Counted from the stretch's first letter, positions 11,506 through 21,621 are shown. The stretch: DNA of 64,000 bases from an uncultured Maribacter sp. (GCF_947495965.1 NZ_CANMBB010000001.1:124001-188000), one strand, 5' to 3'. The notes: generated from the letters alone by a model not told the origin. Program-made: numbers and translations.

Positions 11506-11534
11506 AAAAAAATCTATTTTTTCTTAAAAATTAC

Positions 11535-11564
11535 TTTGCAATTTATATAATTATCTTAAATTTG
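11535..11564 (+). promoter_or_regulatory. Bacteroidota-type promoter upstream of the tRNA-Gly/tRNA-Leu pair
   Basis: TTTG (11535-11538), 18 nt spacer, TAAATTTG (11557-11564), matching the Bacteroidota -33/-7 consensus (TTTG / TAnnTTTG), 41 nt before tRNA-Gly. Confidence 0.65.
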
Positions 11565-11604
11565 CACCCGCATCTGGAAACAGATACTCGTTCATAAACA
11601 TAAT

Positions 11605-11676
11605 GCGAAAGTAGCTCAGGGGTAGAGCATCACCTTGCCAAGGTGGAGGTCGAGGGTTCGAATCCCTTTTTTCGCT
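11605..11676 (+). tRNA. tRNA-Gly (anticodon GCC)
   Basis: Cloverleaf read by hand: GCGAAAG acceptor, D-arm GCTCAGGGGTAGAGC, anticodon arm CACCTTGCCAAGGTG, T-loop TTCGAAT; no encoded CCA. Confidence 0.95.
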
Positions 11677-11717
11677 CAGTATAATATACCAATTGGCTGT
11701 TATTTATAACAGTACAG

Positions 11718-11804
11718 GCTCGAGTGGTGGAATTGGTAGACACGTTGGACTTAAAATCCAATGGACATTAGTCCGTATGGGTTCAAGTCCCATCTCGAGT
11801 ACCA
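11718..11804 (+). tRNA. tRNA-Leu (anticodon TAA), CCA encoded
   Basis: Long variable arm typical of tRNA-Leu; anticodon arm TTGGACTTAAAATCCAA; acceptor GCTCGAG/CTCGAGT; terminal ACCA encoded. Confidence 0.94.
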
Positions 11805-11842
11805 AAACCCTTGTTAATCTTATGATTTTCAAGGGTTTTTTT
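11804..11842 (+). terminator. Intrinsic terminator directly after tRNA-Leu
   Basis: AAAACCCTTG ... CAAGGGTTTT plus T run, beginning at the terminal A of the tRNA CCA. Confidence 0.8.
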
Positions 11843-11917
11843 ATATAAATACTTTTAAAATCAAGTAAAGCCTTTATACAAACTATTCCTTATCTTTAAG
11901 ATTGAATACCTCTACAC

Positions 11918-12553
11918 ATGAAAAAGAAGCTGAAATTTGTTTTTATTACTTTAATAATGTTAGGGTGTATTACACTTTTATTGTGTAATTATATTATTAT
12001 TTCTTCTGCAAAAAACAAAACCTTTTTTAAGACTACTACAATCTCTAAAAACAAAGTAGGACTTGTTCTGGGAACATCTAAAAAACTTAGTAGTGGCGCT
12101 TCAAATCCGTACTATACAAATAGAATTAAAGCAACCATAGCTCTTTATAATGCAAAAAAAATAGATTTTGTTTTAGTTAGCGGTGATAACGGCAGTATAT
12201 ACTACAATGAGCCCAATAGCTTTAAAAAAGATTTAATTAAAGGAGGTATTCCTGCCAATAAAATATTTTTAGACTACGCTGGTTTTAGAACATTAGACTC
12301 TATGGTTAGAGCAAAAGTTATTTTTGGTTTAGATTCCGTTACTATAATATCTCAAAAATTTCATAATGAAAGAGCTATATATATTGCTAAGCAAAAAGGA
12401 TTAAATGCTATTGGGTATAACGCAGAAGATATTGAAGGAAAATCTGGATTTAAAGTACATCTCAGAGAATATTTTGCTAGAGTAAAAGTATTTATAGACT
12501 TATTGTTTAATACCCAACCAAAGTTTTTTGGTGATAAAATAATAATAGAATAA
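11918..12553 (+). CDS. SanA/YdcF-like DUF218 (ElyC-type) membrane protein
   Basis: 211 aa; N-terminal TM, VGLVLGTSKKLSSGASNPYYTNRIKATIALYNAKKIDFVLVSGDNG, IISQKFHNERAIYIAKQKGLNAIGYNAED. Confidence 0.85.
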   Translation: MKKKLKFVFITLIMLGCITLLLCNYIIISSAKNKTFFKTTTISKNKVGLVLGTSKKLSSGASNPYYTNRIKATIALYNAKKIDFVLVSGDNGSIYYNEPNSFKKDLIKGGIPANKIFLDYAGFRTLDSMVRAKVIFGLDSVTIISQKFHNERAIYIAKQKGLNAIGYNAEDIEGKSGFKVHLREYFARVKVFIDLLFNTQPKFFGDKIIIE

Positions 12554-12607
12554 AAAAATTGCTTTTTAAATTATAGTATTTTTAAAAGCAAACAAACACT
12601 TACTAAT

Positions 12608-13867
12608 TTGACATCTTCCCTTAAAAAAACCCTTAAAAACATAGGTCCAGGATTATTATTTGCTAGCATGGCTATTGGCACATCACATCTTGTAATGTCT
12701 ACCAAAGCAGGTGCCAAATATGGTTGGGTTATGGTAATACCTATTATTCTTGCAAATGTTCTAAAATATCCTTTTTTTGAGTTCGGAGTACGTTATACAA
12801 ATGCCACAAATAAAACCCTAATTGAAGGGTATTTAAACCGTGGCAAAGGGTATTTAGTGTTTTATGCCTTAATTACATTCATAAGTACTTTTACAATTTT
12901 AGCCGCTTTATACATTGTAACCTCTGGGCTTTTAATTAATCTTTTAAAAATTTCATCTATACCTATTCCTATAATTGCTTTATCTCTTTTTATTTTTATT
13001 AGTTTTCTCTTAATTATTGGTAAGTATTCTTTTTTAGAAAAATCTTTAAAAATAGTTGTTACCATACTATTATTTGCAGTTCTTGCAACTACTATATTAG
13101 TAATTAATAAAGGTCAAGTAGCACAAGTTTTTAACTATAAACCTTCTCCAATTTTTAACGAAGCTGGCATTCTTTTTTTAATAGGTTTAATGGGATGGAT
13201 GCCTACAACAGTAGAAGCCTCTAGTTGGGTTAGTTTATGGAGTAAAGAAAAATGGAAAACACAAGGAAATAAACCAAGTCTTAAAACAAGTCTCCAAGAA
13301 TTTAATACTGGTTATATCATAACTTCTATATTGGCTATTCTTTTTTTAATAATAGGTTGGCTTACACTATACGGAACTAACACCTTATTAAGCAGTAGTG
13401 CAGCTATTTTTGCTGATCAACTAGTTAATTTATTTACCATACATATTGGAAATTGGGCTTACATTCTTATATCATTAGCTGCTTTTGCTACTATGTTTAG
13501 TACATGTATGACGGCTCACGATGCTATTGCAAGAGTTAGTGTAGATATTTTACAATTATTAAAACCCAAAATAAAAAAAACGAATTCAAATAAAAAGTTA
13601 TTTACAATTGCAGTAATTGTACTAACATTCATAAATTTTACTGTCATTGCAGCTTTTGGAGCAAACATGGGACAATTAGTAGCTCTTGCTACATTTGTTT
13701 CTTTTATTGTTGCCCCTATTATAGGATATATGAATTTAAAAAATGTTATTAGTGAAGAACTCAACGTACAACAACAACCATGTAAAGGCCTTAAAATATT
13801 AACATATATAGGTATAATTTTCCTATCGTTATTTTCTATATACTACTTTTGGATTGTTATATTTTAG
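12608..13867 (+). CDS. Nramp-family-like transporter with non-canonical motifs
   Basis: 419 aa multi-TM; KNIGPGLLFASMAIGTSHLVMSTKAGAKYGW in TM1 and LMGWMPTTVEASSWVSLW in the TM6 region; TTG start. Confidence 0.85.
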   Translation: MTSSLKKTLKNIGPGLLFASMAIGTSHLVMSTKAGAKYGWVMVIPIILANVLKYPFFEFGVRYTNATNKTLIEGYLNRGKGYLVFYALITFISTFTILAALYIVTSGLLINLLKISSIPIPIIALSLFIFISFLLIIGKYSFLEKSLKIVVTILLFAVLATTILVINKGQVAQVFNYKPSPIFNEAGILFLIGLMGWMPTTVEASSWVSLWSKEKWKTQGNKPSLKTSLQEFNTGYIITSILAILFLIIGWLTLYGTNTLLSSSAAIFADQLVNLFTIHIGNWAYILISLAAFATMFSTCMTAHDAIARVSVDILQLLKPKIKKTNSNKKLFTIAVIVLTFINFTVIAAFGANMGQLVALATFVSFIVAPIIGYMNLKNVISEELNVQQQPCKGLKILTYIGIIFLSLFSIYYFWIVIF

Positions 13868-13871
13868 TAAT

Positions 13872-15788
13872 TTACTTCACTAAAACAATTAAAGTTCTTT
13901 CATTTTGTTTATGTAAAAAGTCTAAACAATATGCTCCATTTACACATCTATTAATAATTTGTTCTTCTCCATAACCAATAGAACCAACTATATTAGAGAC
14001 AGAGGCACCTTTTTTAAGTAAATAAAACTTTATAGCATCTGACCTTTTTTGAGACAACTTTTTGTTTGTAGAAGTATACCCTTTACTACTGGTATGGGTT
14101 TCTATACTTAGTTTTAATTGAGGAAAACTCCTTATAGCTTTAACAACCTTATCTAACTCTGCTGCTATTAAAGGTGTTATATCACTTTTACCTTTATTAA
14201 AATAAAATTTATTGAGTTTAATAATTTCTTTACTTTCTTTTTCTTCAATTAAATCATTTAAAGCTACAATCCCTATGTTTAAAGGTTCTTTTTGAGCTTC
14301 AATCATCCCTTCTTTATTATAAGTAACAGAAAAAGAAGAATGCCCTTCTTTACCTGTTTTTATAGTTATTTGTTTTTTCCAAGGTAACTCTATGCTATAA
14401 TCTCCATCATCATTAGTATAAATTTCTCTAATAACATTTCCTTTTTCATTTAATAACTTTACAAAAGCTTTATCTACACCTCTACGTGTTCTTGAATTTA
14501 TTACTCTACCTTTAATAGCAAAAGTTTTTAAACCTATTTGGTTAGATACGCTAAATTTATAAATATCGTCTTTCCCTTTTCCCCCTGCTCTATTGGAAGA
14601 AAAGTACCCTATTAAATTATTAGCTTTATCATTTTTCACAATGAATCCAAAATCATCAGATTTAGAGTTAATCCCATCCCCCAAATTAATTGGTATACTA
14701 AAGCTTTTATCAACTTGTATATTGGTTTTATAAATATCCATCCCTCCAAAACCATAAAAAATATCTGACGCATAATACAAACTACCTTCATGAATATACG
14801 GCGCTATTTCATTTCCAGGTGTATTAATTTTAGCTCCTAAATTAATAGGTCTAGACATAATTTGCCCGTTATTGGTTTCTACATAATACAAATCTGTACC
14901 CCCAAAACTATCACTAAAATTAGCTGCAAAATATAGCCTATTTGTCTCTACTTCATAAAATGGATAATAAAATGACGTGCTTAAATCTTTTAATAAATAC
15001 CTGAAAGTATTTGTAGTATCTAAGACACCTATAGCTAAAGAGTTTTTACCTTCCTCATTAAATGCCATATTACCTCCACTACTGTTAGAACGTATATAAA
15101 AAAGTTTCTTTAATGCCTCTGAGTAATAAGGTGTAGCTTCATGGTAATTAAATTCTGGAGTTCTAGTAAAAGGATTAGGAGTTAATACATCTCCTTTAGT
15201 AGTTACTTTAGCTATGTATATATCTAAAAAACCTTCTGAATTACCTTTAGAACCTTTTTTGAAACTAAGTATTCTACTACTACTAAATAAAATTTTATCA
15301 TTATAAAAACATGGAGAAAAATCTGCTTGACTACTATTTATAGAAAGGTTTTCTATTTTAAAATCTTGAGAGCTTTCACCTCCAAGCAGCAATTCTTTAT
15401 TAAATTGATAATTTTGAAATAATTCTTCAGACAACAAATGAGATTTAGATTGCAAAAAAGCATCAACTCTTTCTTTTTGGTTATTTTTAGATAAACTCTG
15501 AAGCATTTTATTTACCCTATATGTAGATAAAATGGTATCATTCTCTTTATTAATTTTAATATATAATTGCGCTGCGTTTTTAAAATTTTTTGTTTGAAAA
15601 TAACTATCTGCAAGTTTTAATCGTTGTTCTTGCGTAAGCGGCCATTTCATTTCTTCTTTACGATACTCTTGTATAGCTTTAGCAAAATTATATTCATAAA
15701 AATATATATCTCCTTTAGACTTTTTATTCTGTCCAAAAGACAAATTACTTACCACTAAAAATACTATTATAATATATCTAAATTTCAT
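13872..15788 (-). CDS. OmpA family protein with TPR, PD40-like and regulatory-like domains; partner of PorP/SprF
   Basis: N-terminal TPR-like region, PD40-like repeats (FSSNRAGGKGKDDIYKF), C-terminal OmpA domain (KLNKFYFNKGKSDITPL...ETHTSSKGYTSTNKKLSQKRSDAIKFYL). Start MKFRYIIIVFLVVSNLSFGQ (15788) preferred over the track start 15887. Confidence 0.87.
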   Translation of the reverse strand: MKFRYIIIVFLVVSNLSFGQNKKSKGDIYFYEYNFAKAIQEYRKEEMKWPLTQEQRLKLADSYFQTKNFKNAAQLYIKINKENDTILSTYRVNKMLQSLSKNNQKERVDAFLQSKSHLLSEELFQNYQFNKELLLGGESSQDFKIENLSINSSQADFSPCFYNDKILFSSSRILSFKKGSKGNSEGFLDIYIAKVTTKGDVLTPNPFTRTPEFNYHEATPYYSEALKKLFYIRSNSSGGNMAFNEEGKNSLAIGVLDTTNTFRYLLKDLSTSFYYPFYEVETNRLYFAANFSDSFGGTDLYYVETNNGQIMSRPINLGAKINTPGNEIAPYIHEGSLYYASDIFYGFGGMDIYKTNIQVDKSFSIPINLGDGINSKSDDFGFIVKNDKANNLIGYFSSNRAGGKGKDDIYKFSVSNQIGLKTFAIKGRVINSRTRRGVDKAFVKLLNEKGNVIREIYTNDDGDYSIELPWKKQITIKTGKEGHSSFSVTYNKEGMIEAQKEPLNIGIVALNDLIEEKESKEIIKLNKFYFNKGKSDITPLIAAELDKVVKAIRSFPQLKLSIETHTSSKGYTSTNKKLSQKRSDAIKFYLLKKGASVSNIVGSIGYGEEQIINRCVNGAYCLDFLHKQNERTLIVLVK

Positions 15789-15801
15789 ATTCTTATTAGC
15801 T

Positions 15802-16812
15802 TTAGAAGAATCTTGGAGTATCAATTTGTTTTGGTTTTCCTTTTGCATTTTGTTTCTCCCCTTTAGAAGAAGATTTACTTGTACCATTTGAGCTTGAACC
15901 TCTACCTAAATAAAATTTAAGAATAAATTCATGCGAACCACTATTAAAGTCTCCTAAAAGATTTGTACTGTAATCATAAGAATATCCAATGTACATTGTG
16001 TTTGATATTTGAAAACCAGCCAAACCACTAAAAGCATTATCTACTCTATAGGATACACCTGCTGTAAACACATCTTTAATTAAAAAATTGGTCGACACAT
16101 TAATGTTAACCGGTGCCCCTTGTAATGAATTTATTAAAAATGCAGGTTTAAATTTAAGTCCGTCGGATAGATTAAAAACATACCCCCCAACAAAATTAAA
16201 TTGTATTTTATCTTCTACAACAGTAGCAACATCCTCATTATATACGCTTTCTGTCAAAAAATTAGGAATTGAAGCCCCCAAATACCACTGATCACCATAC
16301 ATAAAAAGACCTGCTCCTATGGTAGGGTAAAATTTATTAACAGTTTCTCTATCTAAAATTGGTTCACCAGGATTTTCAAACGTTCCTTTAGAGAAATCTA
16401 CATTTAGAAAAGACCCTCCTGCATCTATACCAAAAGAAAGTTTTGTTTCATCGGTTACTTTAACTTGATAAGAATATGCTATATCTAAAAAAGTCTGTGT
16501 TAAGGGTCCTATTTGGTCATTTACAATATTAATTCCTAATCCCATTTTTTCATTTTGGAAAGGAAGGTTTGTACCTAAACGTATTGTTCTTGGTGCCCCA
16601 TCAATATCTATCCATTGTGCTCTATAAGCTGCACTTATCTCAGGAGACTCTACACTACCAACATAGGCAGGATTAAAACTCCCAATATTATACATATACT
16701 GCGTATACTGGGGTTCTTTTTGAGCAAAAATCGATGTTATACTAAATAACAAAAGTAATATGGAAACAAACAAAAATTGCTTTTGCATGCCTATCTTATA
16801 TTTCATATACAT
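15802..16812 (-). CDS. PorP/SprF family type IX secretion system membrane protein
   Basis: 336 aa; QKEPQYTQYMYNIGSFNPAYVGSVESPEISAAYRAQW, typical PorP/SprF N-terminus and beta-barrel pattern. Confidence 0.92.
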   Translation of the reverse strand: MYMKYKIGMQKQFLFVSILLLLFSITSIFAQKEPQYTQYMYNIGSFNPAYVGSVESPEISAAYRAQWIDIDGAPRTIRLGTNLPFQNEKMGLGINIVNDQIGPLTQTFLDIAYSYQVKVTDETKLSFGIDAGGSFLNVDFSKGTFENPGEPILDRETVNKFYPTIGAGLFMYGDQWYLGASIPNFLTESVYNEDVATVVEDKIQFNFVGGYVFNLSDGLKFKPAFLINSLQGAPVNINVSTNFLIKDVFTAGVSYRVDNAFSGLAGFQISNTMYIGYSYDYSTNLLGDFNSGSHEFILKFYLGRGSSSNGTSKSSSKGEKQNAKGKPKQIDTPRFF

Positions 16813-19800
16813 TATCTTATTAACTGTATCCAGCCTTTTTTAACCTCAACACCATCTTCATCTACTAAATTTAAAACATAAAAATAGGTTCCAGCAGGAG
16901 ACTGTTTTCCTTCATACAACCCATCCCAAATTATAGTGTCTGTGAAATTATTTTTTTCTACTACAGCATTGCCATAACGGTCAAATATTGTAATAGATAC
17001 ATTTGAAAAATCTGGCAACACATCTGTGTCTTGAAACTTTAAAACATCATTTGTACCATCACCATTTGGAGAAAACTGGTTAAACAAAAATCCTTCTTCG
17101 GCTGGTGTAGGAACACTAACCATAACCTCCGCAACTGAGTCATTATTTTCTGCATTACTATCTGCTGGAAAAGAACTTAACAAGCTCGCTGTATTTGTAA
17201 ATACCCCTTCGTTGGGTACGGTTACCGTAATTGTTAAAACAGCTTCCTCCCCTCTTGCTAAAGTTGGAATAGTCCAAACACCTGTATTTATATCATAAGT
17301 ACTCCCTGGCTCACTTATTGGCTCTCCCGCAAGTACAAAATTTTCTAAATCAATTTCTTCTGAAATTCGTATTTGTGATACGCTCTCTCCTTCTTGTGAG
17401 TTGTTTTTTACCGTTACAGTAAATACTACCTCATCACCTACTAGTGGCCTACTACTTAGTGCCGTTTTAGTAATTTCTAAATCGGTTCCTTCAGGAATTT
17501 CTAATTCTAAAGAAACTGTTGCTGTATCATTTGCTAAGTTATTATCTAATGGAAATGATTCTAATAACTCTGCAGTGTTAGAGTAAACTCCTCCTGCTAC
17601 CACCGTAGCTTCTATAGTTAAAGTAGCGGTTGCACTTGCTTCCAAATTTTCAAAAATCCAATTACCACTTACATCATCATACATTCCTATAGAAGCTTCA
17701 CTAGAAACAAATAAAAATCCTGATTCTAAAACATCTCCTATAGTTATATTTTTTGCTTCATTAGTAGATACATTACTCACTGTAATGGTAAAAATTACAT
17801 TCTCTCCTATTATAGCATTAGGGTTATCTAATGTTTTTAAAACTTCTAAATCTATAGGGTCTGGTGTGCAGTCTGAGACCACCGTAATAGTTACGTCTGT
17901 AGAACTATTTGCACATGGAGCTTGCGCTCCAGTAGTTGTATATCTAAATACATATTCCCCAACTGCTTCTTCTAAGAAATTAACTTCATTGTCTTGATTA
18001 ATCTCTAATGTAGACGGGCCTGATACAAAAGTCCACTCCCCTTCATCTACATCTCCTATTAAACGCGTATCTAAATCTATAAGACTTAGCGGTTGTTGTG
18101 TAGAATTTAAATTACATGCTGTTGTGTTACTAGCCGTACCTGATGAAGGAGTTTCCAATATAGTTACCTCAACAGCTATTCTTTCTATTGAAGGACAACC
18201 ATTTGCTATAGCTTCTGCATAAAAAAATGTGCTTTCATCCACTATAGGTGTTACAAAAGAGCTTCCTGCACCTATTTGTGTTCCTCCAGTTGGTCTATCA
18301 AACCATCGTATAGATGCTCCATCACTAGGAGTTGCTGTTATTAATCCTGAATCTGAATCACATTTTGTTTCTCCTGCTGTAGAAATTATTGTAGGTATAT
18401 CATTAGATATTAATTCAATTTCTAAAACACCTCCTGCACAATCGTTAGCACTATCGTAAAAATAACCAAAGAAGGATCCTTGAACTGTTACATTTTGACT
18501 TTCTGCTGCTGTTAAACGAGCTCCCGCATTAAGCGGATTAGAAGATTGACTCCAAGTTAAAACCATTCCAGCTGGTGGTGCTGAATCCGTATAATCATTT
18601 AAGTTTGCTTGTATATCTCCACAAAATTCTGCGCTTGGCGCATCTGGGCTTAACAATGGTGTTGGCGCACAATTATCATCATCACCAATAGTTCCCGTTG
18701 CTGTACCTCCTCCACCTATAAGAACCCCATTTGTAGCACCATTTAAACGAATAGTAAAAGTCTCCGATTCTTCTAATTCTGTATCATCGACAATTGGAAC
18801 CTCTATTGTTTCTGTCTCACTTGCAGTTCCTGCAAAAGTTACAGTATTAGCTACACCTGTATAATCTACCCCACCACCAGTTGCAGTACCGTTTAAAAAT
18901 GTATAACTAACCGTTGTACCACCGTCTACAGCATTATCTAAAGTTACTGTAAACACTAAATTACCCCCAACGACATCCTCATTTACTGTTACATCTTCTA
19001 TTGTAAGTGTAGCAGTATCATCGTCTTGTATAGTAACAGTAGCAGTACGTGCAGAAGCTGGCACTGCTGATTCATAATTTACTCCTCCTATTATTCGTAA
19101 CACTACAGTTTCTGAACCTTCAAAAATAGCATCGTTAGTAGGATTAATAGTTATAACACCTGTTTGGTCCCCATTAGGAATAGATACAGATGTTCCAATA
19201 CTTGCATAATCTGCTCCTGTAGAAGTAGAACTTGGTAGTATCTGAAAATTAACTTCAATAGGGTTACCTGTTGTATTTACCCTTCCTAAATCTACTGTAA
19301 AAACACCATCTCTCCCTACTTCTGCAGCTTCTGTAGCTGTTGCATCTGTAGCGGTTAGGGTTGCTGTATACACATCATCATCTTCGTTAGTAACTGGAAC
19401 ATCTGTAACTGCCGCGCCATTTAAAGCGTTATAATTTGCATCTGCAGAAGTTACATTACCTGTAATTATATTGTAATTTTGCAGTCCATCTACTAGCACA
19501 TCATCTACTCCTGTTACAGTAACAAGAACTCCTGTATCCCAATTAGCAACAGGGATATTTACTGTTGTAGGCACTGTTCCTTCTGTTGTATCTGAACTAG
19601 ATAAAGCAACATTTACTGCAGCTGTAGGTTGGCTATCTAAAGTTACTCTAAAGGTTGCTGTACCTCCTGCCTCTGTTGTATTACCACTTATTGCTGAAAC
19701 ATTTACTCCTGCAGTATCATTATCTGCAATAGTCATTGCTGCTGTTATAGAAGCCGCAGCTCCAAGCCCGTAACCAGTACCTGCACGTATTCTATAGGAT

Positions 19801-20528
19801 AATGTTTCATTGCCTTCTGCAATTGCATCATCAACAGGTGTAATAGTTATAATCCCTGTTCTTGCTCCATTTGCTATAGACACATTAGATGTCGTAGCTG
19901 TATAATCCGCAACTACTGCCGTAGATGTGCCAAACCTTGTTGCTCTCACTACAATTGCAGAACCGGTGCTATTAACTCTACCTAAATCTACAGTAAACAC
20001 ACCTGTTCTATCCACTCCTGCGGCTTCTGTTGCCGCAGCATCTGTAGCTGTTAATGTTGGCTCATAATCATCATCTATTATAACTAATGTAGCAGAACCA
20101 TTAGTACCTGTTGCAGCGGTATAAGATGGTGGATTACTCACTACGCTTATTATTATAGTTTCATTCCCTTCCACATCTGTATCATCTACTACACCTGCCA
20201 AACTAACAGTTGTACTTGCTGAAAATGCTGGGATAGTAACATTGGTTGTTATAGGGCTATAATCAGCTGTAGGTGTTGCTGTACCTCCAATTGCAATAGT
20301 TACATCTAAAGATGCCAATGTAATTATGCTTCTAGTAACTGTGAACCTTCCATTTACTAAAGGTTCTGGTGTTACTTCTCTAGGATGCGCTCCTGTCCTT
20401 GCTATAGAAACTACTTGTTGCGATTGCCCAACAAAACAATACAGCAACATAATAAAAAACAAAGAAAAGTGTACTGATTTCTTTATATTTATAGTGTTTG
20501 TAAAAAAATAATTTTCTTTCAACTTCAT
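16812..20528 (-). CDS. SprB-like adhesin: Calx-beta repeats, DUF11 repeats and T9SS type B C-terminal sorting domain
   Basis: Repeated Calx-beta modules (LTATDAAATEAAGV.../LTATDATATEAAEV...), two DUF11-like repeats (DLEVLKTL.../DLEITKTA...), C-terminus FSPNGDGTNDVLKF...VSITIFDRYGNAVVEK...WDGLYEGKQSPAGTYFYVLNL. Start at MKLKENYF (20528) preferred over 20576. Confidence 0.9.
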   Translation of the reverse strand: MKLKENYFFTNTINIKKSVHFSLFFIMLLYCFVGQSQQVVSIARTGAHPREVTPEPLVNGRFTVTRSIITLASLDVTIAIGGTATPTADYSPITTNVTIPAFSASTTVSLAGVVDDTDVEGNETIIISVVSNPPSYTAATGTNGSATLVIIDDDYEPTLTATDAAATEAAGVDRTGVFTVDLGRVNSTGSAIVVRATRFGTSTAVVADYTATTSNVSIANGARTGIITITPVDDAIAEGNETLSYRIRAGTGYGLGAAASITAAMTIADNDTAGVNVSAISGNTTEAGGTATFRVTLDSQPTAAVNVALSSSDTTEGTVPTTVNIPVANWDTGVLVTVTGVDDVLVDGLQNYNIITGNVTSADANYNALNGAAVTDVPVTNEDDDVYTATLTATDATATEAAEVGRDGVFTVDLGRVNTTGNPIEVNFQILPSSTSTGADYASIGTSVSIPNGDQTGVITINPTNDAIFEGSETVVLRIIGGVNYESAVPASARTATVTIQDDDTATLTIEDVTVNEDVVGGNLVFTVTLDNAVDGGTTVSYTFLNGTATGGGVDYTGVANTVTFAGTASETETIEVPIVDDTELEESETFTIRLNGATNGVLIGGGGTATGTIGDDDNCAPTPLLSPDAPSAEFCGDIQANLNDYTDSAPPAGMVLTWSQSSNPLNAGARLTAAESQNVTVQGSFFGYFYDSANDCAGGVLEIELISNDIPTIISTAGETKCDSDSGLITATPSDGASIRWFDRPTGGTQIGAGSSFVTPIVDESTFFYAEAIANGCPSIERIAVEVTILETPSSGTASNTTACNLNSTQQPLSLIDLDTRLIGDVDEGEWTFVSGPSTLEINQDNEVNFLEEAVGEYVFRYTTTGAQAPCANSSTDVTITVVSDCTPDPIDLEVLKTLDNPNAIIGENVIFTITVSNVSTNEAKNITIGDVLESGFLFVSSEASIGMYDDVSGNWIFENLEASATATLTIEATVVAGGVYSNTAELLESFPLDNNLANDTATVSLELEIPEGTDLEITKTALSSRPLVGDEVVFTVTVKNNSQEGESVSQIRISEEIDLENFVLAGEPISEPGSTYDINTGVWTIPTLARGEEAVLTITVTVPNEGVFTNTASLLSSFPADSNAENNDSVAEVMVSVPTPAEEGFLFNQFSPNGDGTNDVLKFQDTDVLPDFSNVSITIFDRYGNAVVEKNNFTDTIIWDGLYEGKQSPAGTYFYVLNLVDEDGVEVKKGWIQLIR

Positions 20529-20689
20529 AACTGTTTTTTGAATTAACACGAATTCAATCCACAGCAAAACAGGCACTTATAGGGTAAAATTTGGGTGTCA
20601 ATATTACTAAAAATTTAAGCCATTACCTCAGGAAATTGCTTAAATCAAGTTTTTTTGGATAAAATACAATATTATAGGCTGTAGGGTAG

Positions 20690-21574
20690 TTATTCTATAA
20701 TTGCAGAGCTTGTTTCTGCAATAGGCTCTATTTTTTTAACTAAACCTTGCAATACTTTTCCTGGTCCTATTTCTGTAAATAAAGTAGCACCATCTGCTAT
20801 CATATTTTGTACACTTTGTGTCCATTTTACTGGTGCTGTAAGTTGTGAAATTAAGTTTTTCTTAATCTCAGCAGCATCTGTAACAGCTGTTGTAGTTACA
20901 TTTTGATATATTGGACAGTTTGGGGTATTAAAAGATGTTTGCTCTATTGCCGTGGCTAACTCTTCTCTTGCCGGTTCCATTAATGGGGAATGAAAAGCAC
21001 CACCTACAGGTAACACCAAAGCTCTACGAGCTCCTGCTTCTTTCATTTTTTCACAAGCTTCATTAATTGCTTCTACCTCACCAGAAATTACTAATTGTCC
21101 TGGGCAGTTATAATTTGCAGGTACAACTACTCCACTAACAGAAGCACATATTTCTTCTACCACATTATCTTCTAATCGTAAAACAGCAGCCATTGTACTT
21201 GGTTTTATTTCACATGCTTTTTGCATTGCTAAAGCTCTTTGAGAAACTAACTTTAAGCCATCTTCAAAATTTAATACTCCATTTGCTACCAATGCAGAAA
21301 ATTCCCCTAAAGAATGCCCAGCAACCATATCCGGTTTAAAGGCATCCCCCATTACTTTACTTAAAATAACGGAATGAAGAAAAATTGCAGGTTGCGTTAC
21401 TTTGGTTTGTTTTAATTCTTCCGGTGTTCCTTCAAACATAATGTCTGTAATAGAAAATCCTAAAATAGCATTAGCTTGGTTAAATAATTCTTGCGCAATT
21501 GGGTATTTTTCAAATAGGTCTAACCCCATGCCTACAAACTGTGCTCCTTGTCCTGGAAATATATATGCATTCAT
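20690..21574 (-). CDS. fabD: ACP S-malonyltransferase
   Basis: 294 aa; AYIFPGQGAQFVGMG, GHSLGEFSALVANG, GGAFHSPLM. Confidence 0.95.
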   Translation of the reverse strand: MNAYIFPGQGAQFVGMGLDLFEKYPIAQELFNQANAILGFSITDIMFEGTPEELKQTKVTQPAIFLHSVILSKVMGDAFKPDMVAGHSLGEFSALVANGVLNFEDGLKLVSQRALAMQKACEIKPSTMAAVLRLEDNVVEEICASVSGVVVPANYNCPGQLVISGEVEAINEACEKMKEAGARRALVLPVGGAFHSPLMEPAREELATAIEQTSFNTPNCPIYQNVTTTAVTDAAEIKKNLISQLTAPVKWTQSVQNMIADGATLFTEIGPGKVLQGLVKKIEPIAETSSAIIE

Positions 21575-21621
21575 TTTATTCGTGTTTAAGGCGGCAAAAA
21601 TACATATTAAAAATAACTTAC

